Source of the DNA: Nocardioides sp.
Lineage (GTDB): Bacteria; Actinomycetota; Actinomycetes; Propionibacteriales; Nocardioidaceae
NCBI GenBank assembly: GCA_003519585.1
Contig: DOWL01000111.1
Location: 25,909-52,770 of the forward strand
Direction: 5' to 3'
Length of the DNA: 26,862 nt
Below the pieces are notes generated by a model. It was not told where the DNA came from. It searched no databases and worked only from the letters and a program-made list of their open reading frames with translations. A program made the position numbers and the translations under genes. Within the stretch, counting starts at the first letter, position 1. Every line of letters begins with the position of its first letter. Below, one piece after another: positions 1 through 8,410 of the stretch.

Positions 1-2297
1 GGGGTGACCGTGAGCCGGTGCGCGGCGCGGGTGAAGGCGACGTAGCCGAGCCGGAGCTCCTCGGTGCGGTCGTGCGCCTTCTGGGCGGCCCGGAAGGCGT
101 CGAGCGCGGCCTTGTCGTATCCGGCGAGCTGCGGCAGGTCACGCGCGTCACCGCGCAGCGGCGCAGGCAACACCGGCGGCGATGAGGTCCAGAGCGGCCG
201 GGAGCGGTTGGCCGGGAACCGGGTCTCGCAGACACCGACCAGGAAGACCGAAGCCCATTCGAGCCCTTTGGACCGGTGCACGGTCAGCAGCTTGACCGAG
301 TCGGCCGCCGTGGGCGTGGCGACGTCGAGCCCGTTGCCCTGGTCGTCCTCGGCGGTGAGGTAGGCGAGCAGCGCGGGCAGGGTGACGTCGCCGTCGACGG
401 CCTGGAAGTCGGCGACCGCGCGGACGAACAGGTCGAGGTTGTCGCGGCGCGCCGGGGCGGCCGAACTGACCGCCGAGGCCAGCTCGACGTCGGCGCCCGT
501 GGTGTCGATGATCCGCCGCACGACGTCGAGCAGCGGCTCACCGACGTGGGAGCGGAGCATCCGCAGCTCGCGCGCCAGCAGGGCGAACCGCTCGAGCGCC
601 TCGGGTGAGTAGGGCCGCTCCCCCGGATCGACCAGCGCGTCGTCGAGGCAGGGGATCTCGGCCGGGTCGATGCCGTCGGCGATCTGGACGAGGTGGGCGG
701 TGATCGAGGCCGGGTCGTCGCCGCGGCCCTGGCGGCCCGCGAGCTCGGCGGCCCGGCTGCTCAACAGGCCGAGGTCGCGCGGCCCGATCGCCCAGCGCGG
801 CCCGGTGAGCAGGGTGAGCAGCGCGGCGTTGGCGGTGACGTCGTGCATCAGCCGCAGGATCGCCACGATCTCGGCGACCTCCGGCAACCGGAGCAGCCCC
901 GAGAGGCCGACGATCTCGACGGGGATGTCGGCGTCCGTGAGCGCGTCGAAGACCTCGGCGGCGTGCTGGTTGTCGCGGGTGAGCACCCCGATGTCGGACC
1001 ACTTCGCGTCATGGGCAGCCTTGACCCCGTCGACCAGCGCGGCGAGCTCGTCCCTGTGTGTCTCGAAGACCGTGGTGGTGACCACGCCCACGGCGGCCTC
1101 GGGCTTGGCTTCCAGCGGCGCGACGATCTCGTGGGCCGCGTAGAGCGGCTGCGCGAGGCGGTTGGCGGCCTCGAGGATGCGGATGTCGGAGCGCCGGTTG
1201 ACCGTGAGGGGGTACGTCGCGACGTCGCCGGCCAGGGCCGGGAAGGTCTGCGGGAAGTCGAGGATGTTGGAGACCGAGGCGCCGCGCCAGCCGTAGATCG
1301 CCTGGTTGGGATCACCGACTGCGGTGACCGCGTGACCGCGGCCCGAGGCGGCATCCGGCCCGGAGAACAACCGGGCGAGCATGGTGGCCTGGGCCACGGA
1401 CGTGTCCTGGTATTCGTCGAGCAGGACCACCTTGAACCGGGCCCGCTCGGCCACACCGACCTCAGGCTGCTCGGCGGCGAGCCGCGCACCCAGCTCGATC
1501 TGGTCGGAGAAGTCCATCAACCCGAGGTCGGCCTTGAGCCGCCGGTAGGCAGCCACCAGGCCGAGCAACTCCCCCCGCCGCTCGATGGCGCTCACCGCGG
1601 CCGCGATCGGCCCGAGGTAGGTCTTGCGCGCCTTGCCGGCCTCCTCCTCGGCGTACGCGCGGGCGAAGCCGGCCTTTTCGCGCTCGTCGAAGGCGCGCAC
1701 GTCGTCGGGGCCGACCAGGTGCTCGCTCATCGCGGAGTCGAGGGCGAGGAGGTTCTGGATCGCCGTCTCGGCGTGATCGGTGAGCTGGACGATCTCGCCC
1801 GGGTAGCGGTCGACCACGCGCGCACCGAGCTGGTAGCGGGCGGCGTCGGTGATCACGCGGGTGTCGGGCTCGTGGCCGATCCGCAGGCCGTGATCGGTAA
1901 GGAGCCCCGCGGCGTAGGCGTTGTACGTCGCGACGGTCGGCTCGAGCACGTCGGCGTTGTCGGTGTTGTCGCTGTTGTCCAGATCGCGGCGACCCGGCTC
2001 GTCGAGCGCCCCCGCCGCGAGCAGGGCATCGCGGATCCGGCCGCGCAGCTCGCTGGCCGCCTTGGTCGTGAAGGTCAGCCCCAACACCTCCTCGGGCCGG
2101 ACCTGCCCGGTCAGCACGAGGTAGACGACCCGCGCCGCCATCAGCGTGGTCTTGCCGGAGCCGGCGCCGGCGATCACCACCATCGGCTCGAGGGGCGCCG
2201 AGATCGCCGCCCACTGCTGCGCGCTGGCCACCCAGCCCGCACGCATGGCCTGGGCGAGTGCCTCCGGCGTGCGCAGCTCGCGTGGCGCCGCACTCAC
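1..2297 (-). CDS. adnB: AdnB-like helicase-nuclease subunit, partial (3' end outside window)
   Basis: This is a UvrD-like superfamily 1 helicase. Visible are Walker A GAGSGKTT (about residues 44-51), motif II DEYQDT, motif III GDPNQAIYGWRGA, motif V LLTVHRSKGLEW and motif VI YVAFTRAAHRL just before the window edge. About 765 codons are present. Known AdnB proteins are near 1,100 residues and end in a RecB-type nuclease domain, which would lie beyond position 1. The GTG start at 2297 overlaps the stop of the upstream helicase gene by 4 nt (GTGA), which indicates translational coupling. No ATG lies close to this start. In mycobacteria AdnA and AdnB form a heterodimeric motor-nuclease that resects double-strand breaks, with adnA preceding adnB as here. 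The A/B assignment rests on gene order and motifs. The helicase family itself is certain. Confidence 0.85.
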   Translation of the reverse strand, partial: MSAAPRELRTPEALAQAMRAGWVASAQQWAAISAPLEPMVVIAGAGSGKTTLMAARVVYLVLTGQVRPEEVLGLTFTTKAASELRGRIRDALLAAGALDEPGRRDLDNSDNTDNADVLEPTVATYNAYAAGLLTDHGLRIGHEPDTRVITDAARYQLGARVVDRYPGEIVQLTDHAETAIQNLLALDSAMSEHLVGPDDVRAFDEREKAGFARAYAEEEAGKARKTYLGPIAAAVSAIERRGELLGLVAAYRRLKADLGLMDFSDQIELGARLAAEQPEVGVAERARFKVVLLDEYQDTSVAQATMLARLFSGPDAASGRGHAVTAVGDPNQAIYGWRGASVSNILDFPQTFPALAGDVATYPLTVNRRSDIRILEAANRLAQPLYAAHEIVAPLEAKPEAAVGVVTTTVFETHRDELAALVDGVKAAHDAKWSDIGVLTRDNQHAAEVFDALTDADIPVEIVGLSGLLRLPEVAEIVAILRLMHDVTANAALLTLLTGPRWAIGPRDLGLLSSRAAELAGRQGRGDDPASITAHLVQIADGIDPAEIPCLDDALVDPGERPYSPEALERFALLARELRMLRSHVGEPLLDVVRRIIDTTGADVELASAVSSAAPARRDNLDLFVRAVADFQAVDGDVTLPALLAYLTAEDDQGNGLDVATPTAADSVKLLTVHRSKGLEWASVFLVGVCETRFPANRSRPLWTSSPPVLPAPLRGDARDLPQLAGYDKAALDAFRAAQKAHDRTEELRLGYVAFTRAAHRLTVT

Positions 2298-5200
2298 GAG
2301 CTCACCACGTGACCGGCGCTCTTGGCCGGGCAGATCGGCTCGAACGGGCACTCGCGACATTGCTCGCCGACGACGGCCGGGAACTGCTCGGCGCGGAGCA
2401 GCTGGGCGGCTCGGGACAGCTGGGCGCGCAAGGCCCGCCGTTCGGGCCCGTCCTCCTCCTGGACGCCCTGGGTCTGGACGGTGGCCTCCGGTCCGCCGTC
2501 GCGCAGACCGAGCTGCACCAGCTCCGCACCGCCGGCCTCGGCCTGGCCTCCCGGCAGTCCGGGCAGGCCGTCGACGGCTCCGTGGTCGACGGCGAGCTGG
2601 TAGAGGCCGAGCTGGAGGTTGGTGGCCATCGACTTGTCGGTGGGCTTGCCGCGGGTCGTCTTGAGGTCGACCACGACCACCCGGCCGTCGCCGTCGAGCT
2701 CGAGCCGGTCGGCGTAGCCCGCCAACCGCACCTGCTCGCCGTCAGGCAGGTCGAGCACGGCCTTGAACTCCTGCTCGATCCCGATCACCGTGCGCGGGTC
2801 GGCGGCGTGCCAGGCGAGGAACCGTCCGAGCGCCGCCCGGGTGCGCTCGAGCTCGCGTGCGCGGGCCCACGGGGTGCGGAACTCCATCCGGTCCCACACC
2901 TCGCCGACGTACTCCATCAGCTGTTCGACCCCGGCGTCATCGGGGGTGACGTCGAGTTCACCGGCAGCGATCCGCTGCGCCAGCGCGTGCACGATCTCGC
3001 CGAGGTTGGCCGACTGGTGCTGGCGGGTGACACCGCCGGCCTCGCGGGAGAGGAACCACTGGGTCGGGCAGGTGCTGATGTGCTCGAGCAGGCTGGCCGA
3101 GACCGGCACCGGGCGGTCGGGGTCGCGCAGCGGCTGCACGGAGCGGGTCGCCGAACGGGTGCCCCACCAGGTCGAGGGGTCGGCCATCGGCACCAGGGCC
3201 CGGTCGCCGGTGGACTCGGCGGCCAACCGGGCCAGCCGGCGCGCGGCGGCGCGGCGCAAGGCATCGCTGGCGTCGGGATCGGCCGTCGTACGACGAAGCT
3301 CGCTGACGAGTCCGGCCAGCGAGAGGGTGCGGGCCGGCCGACCCTCGACCTGCTCGACGGTCACCCCGAGCTCGGCGAGGAACCGGGACGGCTGGTCGCC
3401 GTCGTCCTCCGGCGAGGCGACGGCGGTGACCACCAACCGCTGCCGGGCGCGGGTGCACGCGACATAGAAGAGTCGCCGCTCCTCGGTCAGCATCTCGCGG
3501 GCGGTGGTGGCAGGCACCAGGCCGTCGGTGCCGATCCGGTCGGCGCCGAGCAGCGTGGAGCGCCGCCGCAGATCGGGCCAGCCGTCCTGTTGGACGTGGG
3601 CGACCACGACCAGGCGCCACTCGAGCCCCTTGGCGCGGTGGGCGGTCAGCAGGCGTACGGCGGCACCGCGCGCGCCACGCTCGGCCAGGGTGTCGGCCGG
3701 GATCTGCTGGGCCACCAGGGTGGCCAGGAACTCGCGCGCCCCCACCCGGTCGCGGGTCTCCTCGGCCCGAGCGGCCGCCTCGAAGAGGGCGCAGATGGTG
3801 TCGAGGTCGCGGTGTGCACGCCGGGCCGTGCCGCCACCGAGCTCGACCGAACGGCGCAGCCTGGTCGGCCAGGAGGTGCCGGACCACAGCGTCCAGAGCA
3901 GCTCCTCGGCGGTGGCGCCGTCGTCGAGCTGGGCGCGGGTGCGGGCGATCAGCTGGGCCGCCGCGCGGGCGCGCTCGACCTCGGGTCCGTCGAGACCGTC
4001 GAGCAGCCCCGGGTCGGCGACCGCCTGGCGCACCAACTCGCGCGAGTGAGTGGGGGCGCGGCCCGCCTCGGCGGCGGCGGCCTTCTCGCGCTGGCGCAGC
4101 TGGCGGGCCAGGCGGCGTACGTCGCCGGCATCGAGCCCACCGAGGGGACCGGTCAGCAGCGCCTCGGCGCGGGCGGCGTCGATGTGGTCGACGTGGTCGG
4201 GGTCATCGTTGTCGATGTTGAGCACGACTCTCATCGCATCGATCAGCGGCAGGGCGGCCGGATCGCGGACCAACGGGAGCTCGTCACTCGCCACCTCGAC
4301 CGGCACCCCCGCAGCACCGAGCGAGCGACGCAGCCCCGGGATGCTCTGGCGCCCGGAGCGGACCAGCACCGCCATGTCGTCCCAGGCGATGCCGTCCTCG
4401 AGGTGCGCGCGGCGCAGCAGGTCGGCGAGGTGCTCGGCCTCGGCGCGGTCGCTGTCGAAGGTGCGTACGACGACCCGCCCGTCGCCGTACGCACCGACCT
4501 CGGCACGCGGCTCGAGGAACGCCGAGCGCGCCTCGTCGGGGATGCTGCCGGGCAGCCCGATCCGCTCAGCCACGCGCTGCGCGGCAGTGAGGATCCGCGG
4601 CCCGAATCGGCGGGTGGTGCCGAGCGCGACCACGTCGGCCGGGCGACCGTCGGCCTGGGGGAAGTCGCTGGGGAAGTCGAGGATGCCGCGCACCTCGGCG
4701 CCGCGGAAGGCGTAGATGGACTGGTGGGGATCGCCCACCGCGACCAGGTCGCGGCCGCCGCCGGCGATAGCGCGCAGCAACGAGACCTGGCCGGAGTCGG
4801 TGTCCTGGTATTCGTCGACGAAGACGTGGGCGTAGGCGGACCGCAGCTCGTCGCGGTGCACGACCGCCTCGATGGTGGCCCGCCGGATCAGATCGGCGTA
4901 GTCGACGGCGCCGCGGTCGTCGAGGATTGTGAGGTACTGCTCCAGGAACGCGCCCGCCGCGATCAGCTCCGGCAGCCGCTCCCGCTCGCCGAGCGCAGTC
5001 AGCTCGTGACCGTCGAGCCCCTTCTCGCGGGCCCGGGACAGGACCGCATGCACCTCGCGCGCGAAGCCGCGAGTGCCCAGCGCGACCCGCAACGGCTCGG
5101 GCCAGCGCACCGACTCGGGGTGGTCCTGGAGCAGCTCGCGGAGCACCACGTCCTGTTCCGGGGCCGACAGCAGCCGCAGCGGACCGACGTAGAGCTGGGC

Positions 5201-5554
5201 AGGCGCGTAGCGGCGGATCAGCCCGTAGGCGAAGGAGTGGAACGTCGAGCCGATGCTCGCCGACGTGGTGTTGCCCACCCGCGCCGCGACCCGATCGCGG
5301 AGCTGCTCAGCGGCCTTGCGCGAGAAGGTCAGGGCCAGGATCGCGTCGGGGTGGGTGCCGTCCTCGATGCGCGCGACAATCGCCTCGACCAGCGTCGTCG
5401 TCTTGCCGGTCCCGGGGCCGGCCAGCACGAGCAGCGGGCCGCGCCGATGGTCGACGACCCGCTGCTGCTGCTCGTCGAGTGCGGGCACCTCGGTGCTCCG
5501 CGGCGCGCGGACCAGGCGATAGGTCGTGGCACCGCCTGCCGAGGAGTCCGTCAC
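2294..5554 (-). CDS. adnA: AdnA-like ATP-dependent helicase-nuclease with Fe-S cluster
   Basis: This 1,086-residue protein has an N-terminal UvrD-like motor and a C-terminal PD-(D/E)XK nuclease. The motor shows Walker A GPGTGKTT (46-53), DEYQDT (247-252), GDPHQSIYAFRGA (274-286), LLTAHRAKGLEW (635-646) and motif VI FYVACTRARQR (696-706). The nuclease shows GYADRLE (about 946) and VVDLKT (961-966, Asp963 and Lys965). Four cysteines, C829 and C1066-X2-C1069-X5-C1075, match the Fe-S staple that holds AddB-type nuclease domains together. The length fits AdnA (about 1,050 residues). The GTG start at 5554 has GGAG about 7 nt upstream. The gene overlaps the next helicase gene by 4 nt. The pair should unwind and resect broken DNA ends in the cytoplasm for recombination repair. 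Confidence 0.9.
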   Translation of the reverse strand: MTDSSAGGATTYRLVRAPRSTEVPALDEQQQRVVDHRRGPLLVLAGPGTGKTTTLVEAIVARIEDGTHPDAILALTFSRKAAEQLRDRVAARVGNTTSASIGSTFHSFAYGLIRRYAPAQLYVGPLRLLSAPEQDVVLRELLQDHPESVRWPEPLRVALGTRGFAREVHAVLSRAREKGLDGHELTALGERERLPELIAAGAFLEQYLTILDDRGAVDYADLIRRATIEAVVHRDELRSAYAHVFVDEYQDTDSGQVSLLRAIAGGGRDLVAVGDPHQSIYAFRGAEVRGILDFPSDFPQADGRPADVVALGTTRRFGPRILTAAQRVAERIGLPGSIPDEARSAFLEPRAEVGAYGDGRVVVRTFDSDRAEAEHLADLLRRAHLEDGIAWDDMAVLVRSGRQSIPGLRRSLGAAGVPVEVASDELPLVRDPAALPLIDAMRVVLNIDNDDPDHVDHIDAARAEALLTGPLGGLDAGDVRRLARQLRQREKAAAAEAGRAPTHSRELVRQAVADPGLLDGLDGPEVERARAAAQLIARTRAQLDDGATAEELLWTLWSGTSWPTRLRRSVELGGGTARRAHRDLDTICALFEAAARAEETRDRVGAREFLATLVAQQIPADTLAERGARGAAVRLLTAHRAKGLEWRLVVVAHVQQDGWPDLRRRSTLLGADRIGTDGLVPATTAREMLTEERRLFYVACTRARQRLVVTAVASPEDDGDQPSRFLAELGVTVEQVEGRPARTLSLAGLVSELRRTTADPDASDALRRAAARRLARLAAESTGDRALVPMADPSTWWGTRSATRSVQPLRDPDRPVPVSASLLEHISTCPTQWFLSREAGGVTRQHQSANLGEIVHALAQRIAAGELDVTPDDAGVEQLMEYVGEVWDRMEFRTPWARARELERTRAALGRFLAWHAADPRTVIGIEQEFKAVLDLPDGEQVRLAGYADRLELDGDGRVVVVDLKTTRGKPTDKSMATNLQLGLYQLAVDHGAVDGLPGLPGGQAEAGGAELVQLGLRDGGPEATVQTQGVQEEDGPERRALRAQLSRAAQLLRAEQFPAVVGEQCRECPFEPICPAKSAGHVVSS

Positions 5555-5722
5555 GCTCGTACTCCATCACGGACCACCGACGGTCTATCTACCCCGGCGA
5601 TTCTCGGCCCCGCCGGGCGCGCGGCTCCGCCGCGAAAGACCGGGTCGCTGCACTCCCTCCCCAGTTGCGGAAGCCGCCCGATTACCGAACACGAGGCGCG
5701 CGACGCGGCCTAGCTGTCGGGG

Positions 5723-6298
5723 TCACATCTTGTCGGCGGCGGCGGTGGCGAGCGCCTTGGCCTGCTCGAGTCCTTCGTCGTCCATGGTGCCGAAGATGTA
5801 CCACTGGGTGAAGAACGACTTCTCGCCGTCGTAGACCCAGACGGTCGAGACCGAGTCACTGAACGCGTCATCGCCGATGCCGTCCAGCGGTGGAGAGTCA
5901 TCGCTGCGCACCGAGTCGGCCGCGGCGGTGTTGTCGTAGACCGTCAGCGTGGCCGTGTCGGCCGGATGGGCCGGGTCGTCGGACTGCCACACGCAGGTGG
6001 TGAAGTCGCCGCCGGTGATGGCCGGACCGGAGGTGGGGATCCCCTCCTTCACCGGGACGCCGACCGCGGCCGCCACCTCGTCGGTGGTCAGCAGGTCGCA
6101 GGCCAGTGCGTCGCCGGTGGCCTCGCCGCCCGGGTCGCTCATCCCGTTCCCCGTGGCGTCGCCCGTTGCAGGGTCGGTCGCGGTGGTGGCCGTGTCGTTC
6201 GCGACGGCTTCGGAGTCGCCGGAGTCGTCACCCCCGCATGCCGTCAGCGCGGCGACGGAGGTGAGCAGGATCGGGACCAGGGCTCTGCGGATGCGCAC
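5723..6298 (-). CDS. Secreted lipoprotein, DUF3558-like
   Basis: This 191-residue protein starts with a lipoprotein signal: basic MRIRR, a hydrophobic stretch, then the lipobox LTAC with the lipidated Cys at 21. A low-complexity Asp/Thr/Gly/Ala linker follows (about 22-63), typical of surface lipoproteins of Gram-positive bacteria. The folded part begins ACDLLTTDEVAAAVG and includes TTCVWQ. This resembles DUF3558-type actinobacterial lipoproteins, whose two cysteines probably pair. No enzymatic motif is visible and the function is unknown. The start is GTG at 6298. A TAGCAT element ends 6 nt before it, so the mRNA may be leaderless. The gene lies alone between the cupin gene and adnA, all on the minus strand. 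Confidence 0.8.
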   Translation of the reverse strand: MRIRRALVPILLTSVAALTACGGDDSGDSEAVANDTATTATDPATGDATGNGMSDPGGEATGDALACDLLTTDEVAAAVGVPVKEGIPTSGPAITGGDFTTCVWQSDDPAHPADTATLTVYDNTAAADSVRSDDSPPLDGIGDDAFSDSVSTVWVYDGEKSFFTQWYIFGTMDDEGLEQAKALATAAADKM

Positions 6299-6304
6299 GA
6301 TCGG

Positions 6305-6310
6305 ATGCTA
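6305..6310 (-). promoter_or_regulatory. Candidate -10 element of a leaderless promoter (lipoprotein gene)
   Basis: On the minus strand TAGCAT is followed by six bases (CCGATC) and then the GTG start at 6298. Actinobacterial leaderless transcripts typically have a TANNNT element about 7 nt before a transcription start that coincides with the start codon. No Shine-Dalgarno sequence is present. No convincing -35 element was seen. Confidence 0.45.
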
Positions 6311-6382
6311 GGACGCCTCGACCGGGTCACGCTGCGGCGTTTGTCCCGGATCTGTCCTGGCACGGCCCAGAGCCAAGACCGC

Positions 6383-6817
6383 TCAGAGCAATTCGAAGTC
6401 AGCGAAGTCGAAACCCGGCGAGACCAGGCAGCTGACCAGCGCGTCGTGCGTCGCGGGCACGGTGCGCTGCCAGACGCCGGCCGGGACGAGGGCCTGGGCC
6501 AACTGACCGGCGGCGACATCCACGCCGACCACCAGGGACGTCGGATCGGCTGGGGTCGGGCCGGTGCCGCCCAACTCGAGGGTCACCGTGCCCCGATGGG
6601 CGAGCCAGATCTCGTCGCTGGCCACCCGATGCCAGGCCGAGCTCTCCCCTGCCGCCAGGAAGAAGTGGATGAGCGTCGCGGTGGGACGGATGCGCCCGTC
6701 CGGGAGCGTCACCTCGATCGGCGAGGCCCAGGTCTGGCGGAACCAGCCGCCCTCCGGGTGCGGCGCCAGGCCCAGCGACCCCAGTGATTCAGCGAGCGGT
6801 GGCGGCGCGTCGGTCAT
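6383..6817 (-). CDS. Cupin_5 / DUF985 family protein
   Basis: This 144-residue single-domain protein resembles the DUF985 (Cupin_5) beta-barrel family. Signature stretches are HPEGGWFRQTW (about 19-29) and HFFLAAGESSAWHRVASDEIW in the middle, followed by a cupin-like strand ending in LVSPGFDFADFELL. Its length is normal for the family. Cupins of this group are thought to bind small ligands or sugars, but their biochemical role is generally unassigned and none is claimed here. The ATG at 6817 has no clear ribosome binding site. GATACT ends 6 nt before it. The gene diverges from a membrane protein gene starting at 6853, with only 35 bp between the start codons, so the two promoter regions must overlap or be very compact. 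Confidence 0.85.
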   Translation of the reverse strand: MTDAPPPLAESLGSLGLAPHPEGGWFRQTWASPIEVTLPDGRIRPTATLIHFFLAAGESSAWHRVASDEIWLAHRGTVTLELGGTGPTPADPTSLVVGVDVAAGQLAQALVPAGVWQRTVPATHDALVSCLVSPGFDFADFELL

Positions 6818-6823
6818 GGCAGC

Positions 6824-6829
6824 AGTATC
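6824..6829 (-). promoter_or_regulatory. Candidate -10 element for the cupin gene
   Basis: GATACT on the minus strand lies 6 nt (GCTGCC) before the ATG at 6817, the same geometry as the other leaderless candidates in this window. It differs from TANNNT at the first base. The facing gene at 6853 has a weaker CAGAGT at the same distance from its ATG. Confidence 0.3.
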
Positions 6830-6852
6830 GGTGGCTCTGCCAGAGTGCAGCC

Positions 6853-7425
6853 ATGGCGCGCTTCCTGACCGCCGACTTGCCGGTCGGTACGTCGCGGGGC
6901 TGGAAGGCTCCGGTCGCGACGGTGATCGCCGTCCTCGTGGTCTCGGTCTGCCTGACCTGGACCTTCTTCTCGATGCGCGCGGTGATGGGGGTCGGCGGCT
7001 CCTGCGCCGACGGCGGTCCCTACGTCAGCGCTCAGCCCTGCCCCGACGGCTCGTGGCTGATCGCGGTCGCGATCCCGGTCATGCTGCTGACCGCGATGTT
7101 CGGCTCCGCCGTGGCGATGTCGGCCGGCGCTCCCAACCTGCTGCTGCCGATGTGGGGCCTGCTGTTCGGATCGCTCGGCTGGAACTTCCTCGAGTTCGCC
7201 TTCAAGGGCGACGGGGTCGTCTGGGGCTGGCTGGTCTGCGGCGTGCTGTTCTGGCTGATGGCCGCCCCGGCCGTCTTCGCGATGCTGCTGGAGGTCAAGA
7301 AGGCCGTCCTCCCGCCCGATCCGCCCAAGCCCGGCGCCGGCTCGCGCTGGTGGGTGCCGGCGTACGCCGCACTCGGGTCGATCGGCTTCCTCTTCGGAGC
7401 GTGGAGCTTCAACGCCCTGTCGTGA
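6853..7425 (+). CDS. Small integral membrane protein of unknown function
   Basis: The 190-residue product begins MARFLTADLPVG. It has about four predicted transmembrane segments: residues about 22-42, a pair around 70-110 separated by a short loop, and about 112-140. A final hydrophobic stretch, AALGSIGFLFGAWSFNAL, is at the C-terminus. Between segments 1 and 2 is a short extracytoplasmic loop with two cysteines (SCADGG and QPCPDG) that could form a disulfide. A Pro-rich linker (PPDPPKPGAG) precedes the last segment. I recognise no family. The ATG at 6853 was preferred over the in-frame ATG at 6784, because the earlier one would run antisense through the start of the divergent cupin gene. The gene converges with the acyltransferase gene, with 19 bp between stops. 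Confidence 0.75.
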   Translation: MARFLTADLPVGTSRGWKAPVATVIAVLVVSVCLTWTFFSMRAVMGVGGSCADGGPYVSAQPCPDGSWLIAVAIPVMLLTAMFGSAVAMSAGAPNLLLPMWGLLFGSLGWNFLEFAFKGDGVVWGWLVCGVLFWLMAAPAVFAMLLEVKKAVLPPDPPKPGAGSRWWVPAYAALGSIGFLFGAWSFNALS

Positions 7426-7444
7426 GGTCCCGTGCCAGCTCCGC

Positions 7445-8173
7445 TCATTCGATGGGCCGCTCGTTGTAGATGCCGGCCTCCTCCTGGCCGGTGAGCCGCT
7501 GGATCGCGGCCATCACCTCGTCGGTCACCTCCCGACGCGCGCGGCCCAGGGGTACGCCGTCGAAGCGGCCGGCGACCTGGATGGGTGCCCCGAACTCCAC
7601 GGTGATCGGGACCACCCGCGGCCGGCTGGAGCCGACCGGCTGGACCTTCTCCGTCCCGGTCAGCCCCACGGGTACGACGGGGACGCCGGCGCTCAGCGCG
7701 AGGTGGGCTACGCCGGTCCGGCCGCGGTAGAGCCGGCCGTCGCGCGAGCGGGTGCCTTCGGGGTAGATGCCGAACGCCTCACCCCGACCGAGAACGTCCA
7801 GGGCGATGTCGAGGCTGGCGATCGCCGCCTTGGTGTCGTCGCGGTCGACCGGCAGCATGCCGAGTCCCTCGAACCAGACCCGCGAGGCGAGCCCCTTCAC
7901 GCCGGTGCCGGTGAAGTAGTCGGACTTGGCCAGGAAGACCACCTTGCGCGGCACCACGCTCGGGATCACGACCGAGTCGACGAAGCTCAGGTGGTTGCTC
8001 GCCAGGATCACCCCACCGGAGTCGGGCACGTGCTCGAGGCCCCGCACCGTGGGCCGCCACACCGCGCGCAGCGCCGGGGGAAGCACCGTGTGCATCACGT
8101 CGTAGAGGAGCACGTACCGAGTGTGGCCGCTACCGCGAGGTAGGACGAATCGGCTCAGCGAGGCGTGAGACAC
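7445..8173 (-). CDS. PlsC-type 1-acylglycerol-3-phosphate acyltransferase family protein
   Basis: This 242-residue protein belongs to the PlsC/LPLAT family, which transfers acyl chains to lysophospholipid-type acceptors at the cytoplasmic membrane. The catalytic HX4D motif is NHLSFVD (H61, D66). The glycerol-phosphate binding motif is YPEGTRS (137-143), followed by GRTGVAHLALSAGVPVVPV, a standard later block. The acceptor and acyl specificity cannot be read from sequence; actinobacterial genomes carry several paralogues. The GTG at 8173 gives the longest form. In-frame GTG at 8113 or ATG at 8095 would start closer to the usual family N-terminus, and none of the three has a clear ribosome binding site. 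A strong hairpin lies about 29 nt upstream of 8173. Confidence 0.88.
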   Translation of the reverse strand: MSHASLSRFVLPRGSGHTRYVLLYDVMHTVLPPALRAVWRPTVRGLEHVPDSGGVILASNHLSFVDSVVIPSVVPRKVVFLAKSDYFTGTGVKGLASRVWFEGLGMLPVDRDDTKAAIASLDIALDVLGRGEAFGIYPEGTRSRDGRLYRGRTGVAHLALSAGVPVVPVGLTGTEKVQPVGSSRPRVVPITVEFGAPIQVAGRFDGVPLGRARREVTDEVMAAIQRLTGQEEAGIYNERPIE

Positions 8174-8201
8174 GGCACCCGGAAAGACACCGGGGAAAGG
8201 C

Positions 8202-8238
8202 GAAGGGCCCGATCAAGTATGAGTTGATCGGGCCCTTC
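8202..8238 (-). terminator. Strong hairpin, probable terminator of the MoxR/DUF58/ATL operon
   Basis: Perfect 15-bp arms, GAAGGGCCCGATCAA (8202-8216) and its complement (8224-8238), enclose a 7-nt loop. Weaker pairing continues outward between GGGGAA-type and TTCCCC-type flanks. It lies downstream of the ATL gene (stop at 8396) and upstream of the acyltransferase gene on the same strand. No U-tract of normal length follows on either strand, which is common in high-GC actinobacteria. A 5'-leader structure of the acyltransferase gene is an alternative. Confidence 0.6.
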
Positions 8239-8335
8239 TTACGCTTCCCCCGAGGGGGTTGCGCAGCACCAGTTCTATGCCGTGGCGAGCACCGCGTGCA
8301 AGGGGTCGCCGCGACATTCCTCTGGTTCAACAGGC

Positions 8336-8410
8336 TTCTCCACCGAACCGGGACGGTTGTCCACCGTGGGCCGCCGATTGTGCACAGATCGGCGCTCAGC
8401 CTGTGGAGAG
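8336..8410. promoter_or_regulatory. Cluster of four DnaA-box-like words (tentative)
   Basis: Three words on the plus strand are TTCTCCACC (8336), TTGTCCACC (8357) and TTGTGCACA (8378). One lies on the minus strand, CTCTCCACA (8402-8410). They match the actinobacterial DnaA box TTGTCCACA at 7, 8, 8 and 7 of 9 positions by eye. The first three are exactly 21 bp apart. The last word overlaps the 3' end of the ATL coding sequence. Chance similarity in GC-rich DNA is a real alternative. Confidence 0.25.

Noticed and set aside
693..2312. 539-codon plus-strand frame opposite adnB
   Set aside because: The minus strand carries all helicase motifs from a GTG start. This frame is a shadow.
5620..5634. 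Small hairpin CGCGGC-TCC-GCCGCG between adnA and the lipoprotein gene
   Set aside because: A 6-bp GC stem with no flanking U-tract is expected by chance in this DNA. Nothing else was recognised in the 168-nt gap.
2258..5713. Plus-strand open frame of 1,151 codons opposite adnA
   Set aside because: It is antisense to a gene with full helicase and nuclease motifs. Its composition (Gly, Arg, Val, Asp rich, no domains) is typical of GC-rich shadow frames.
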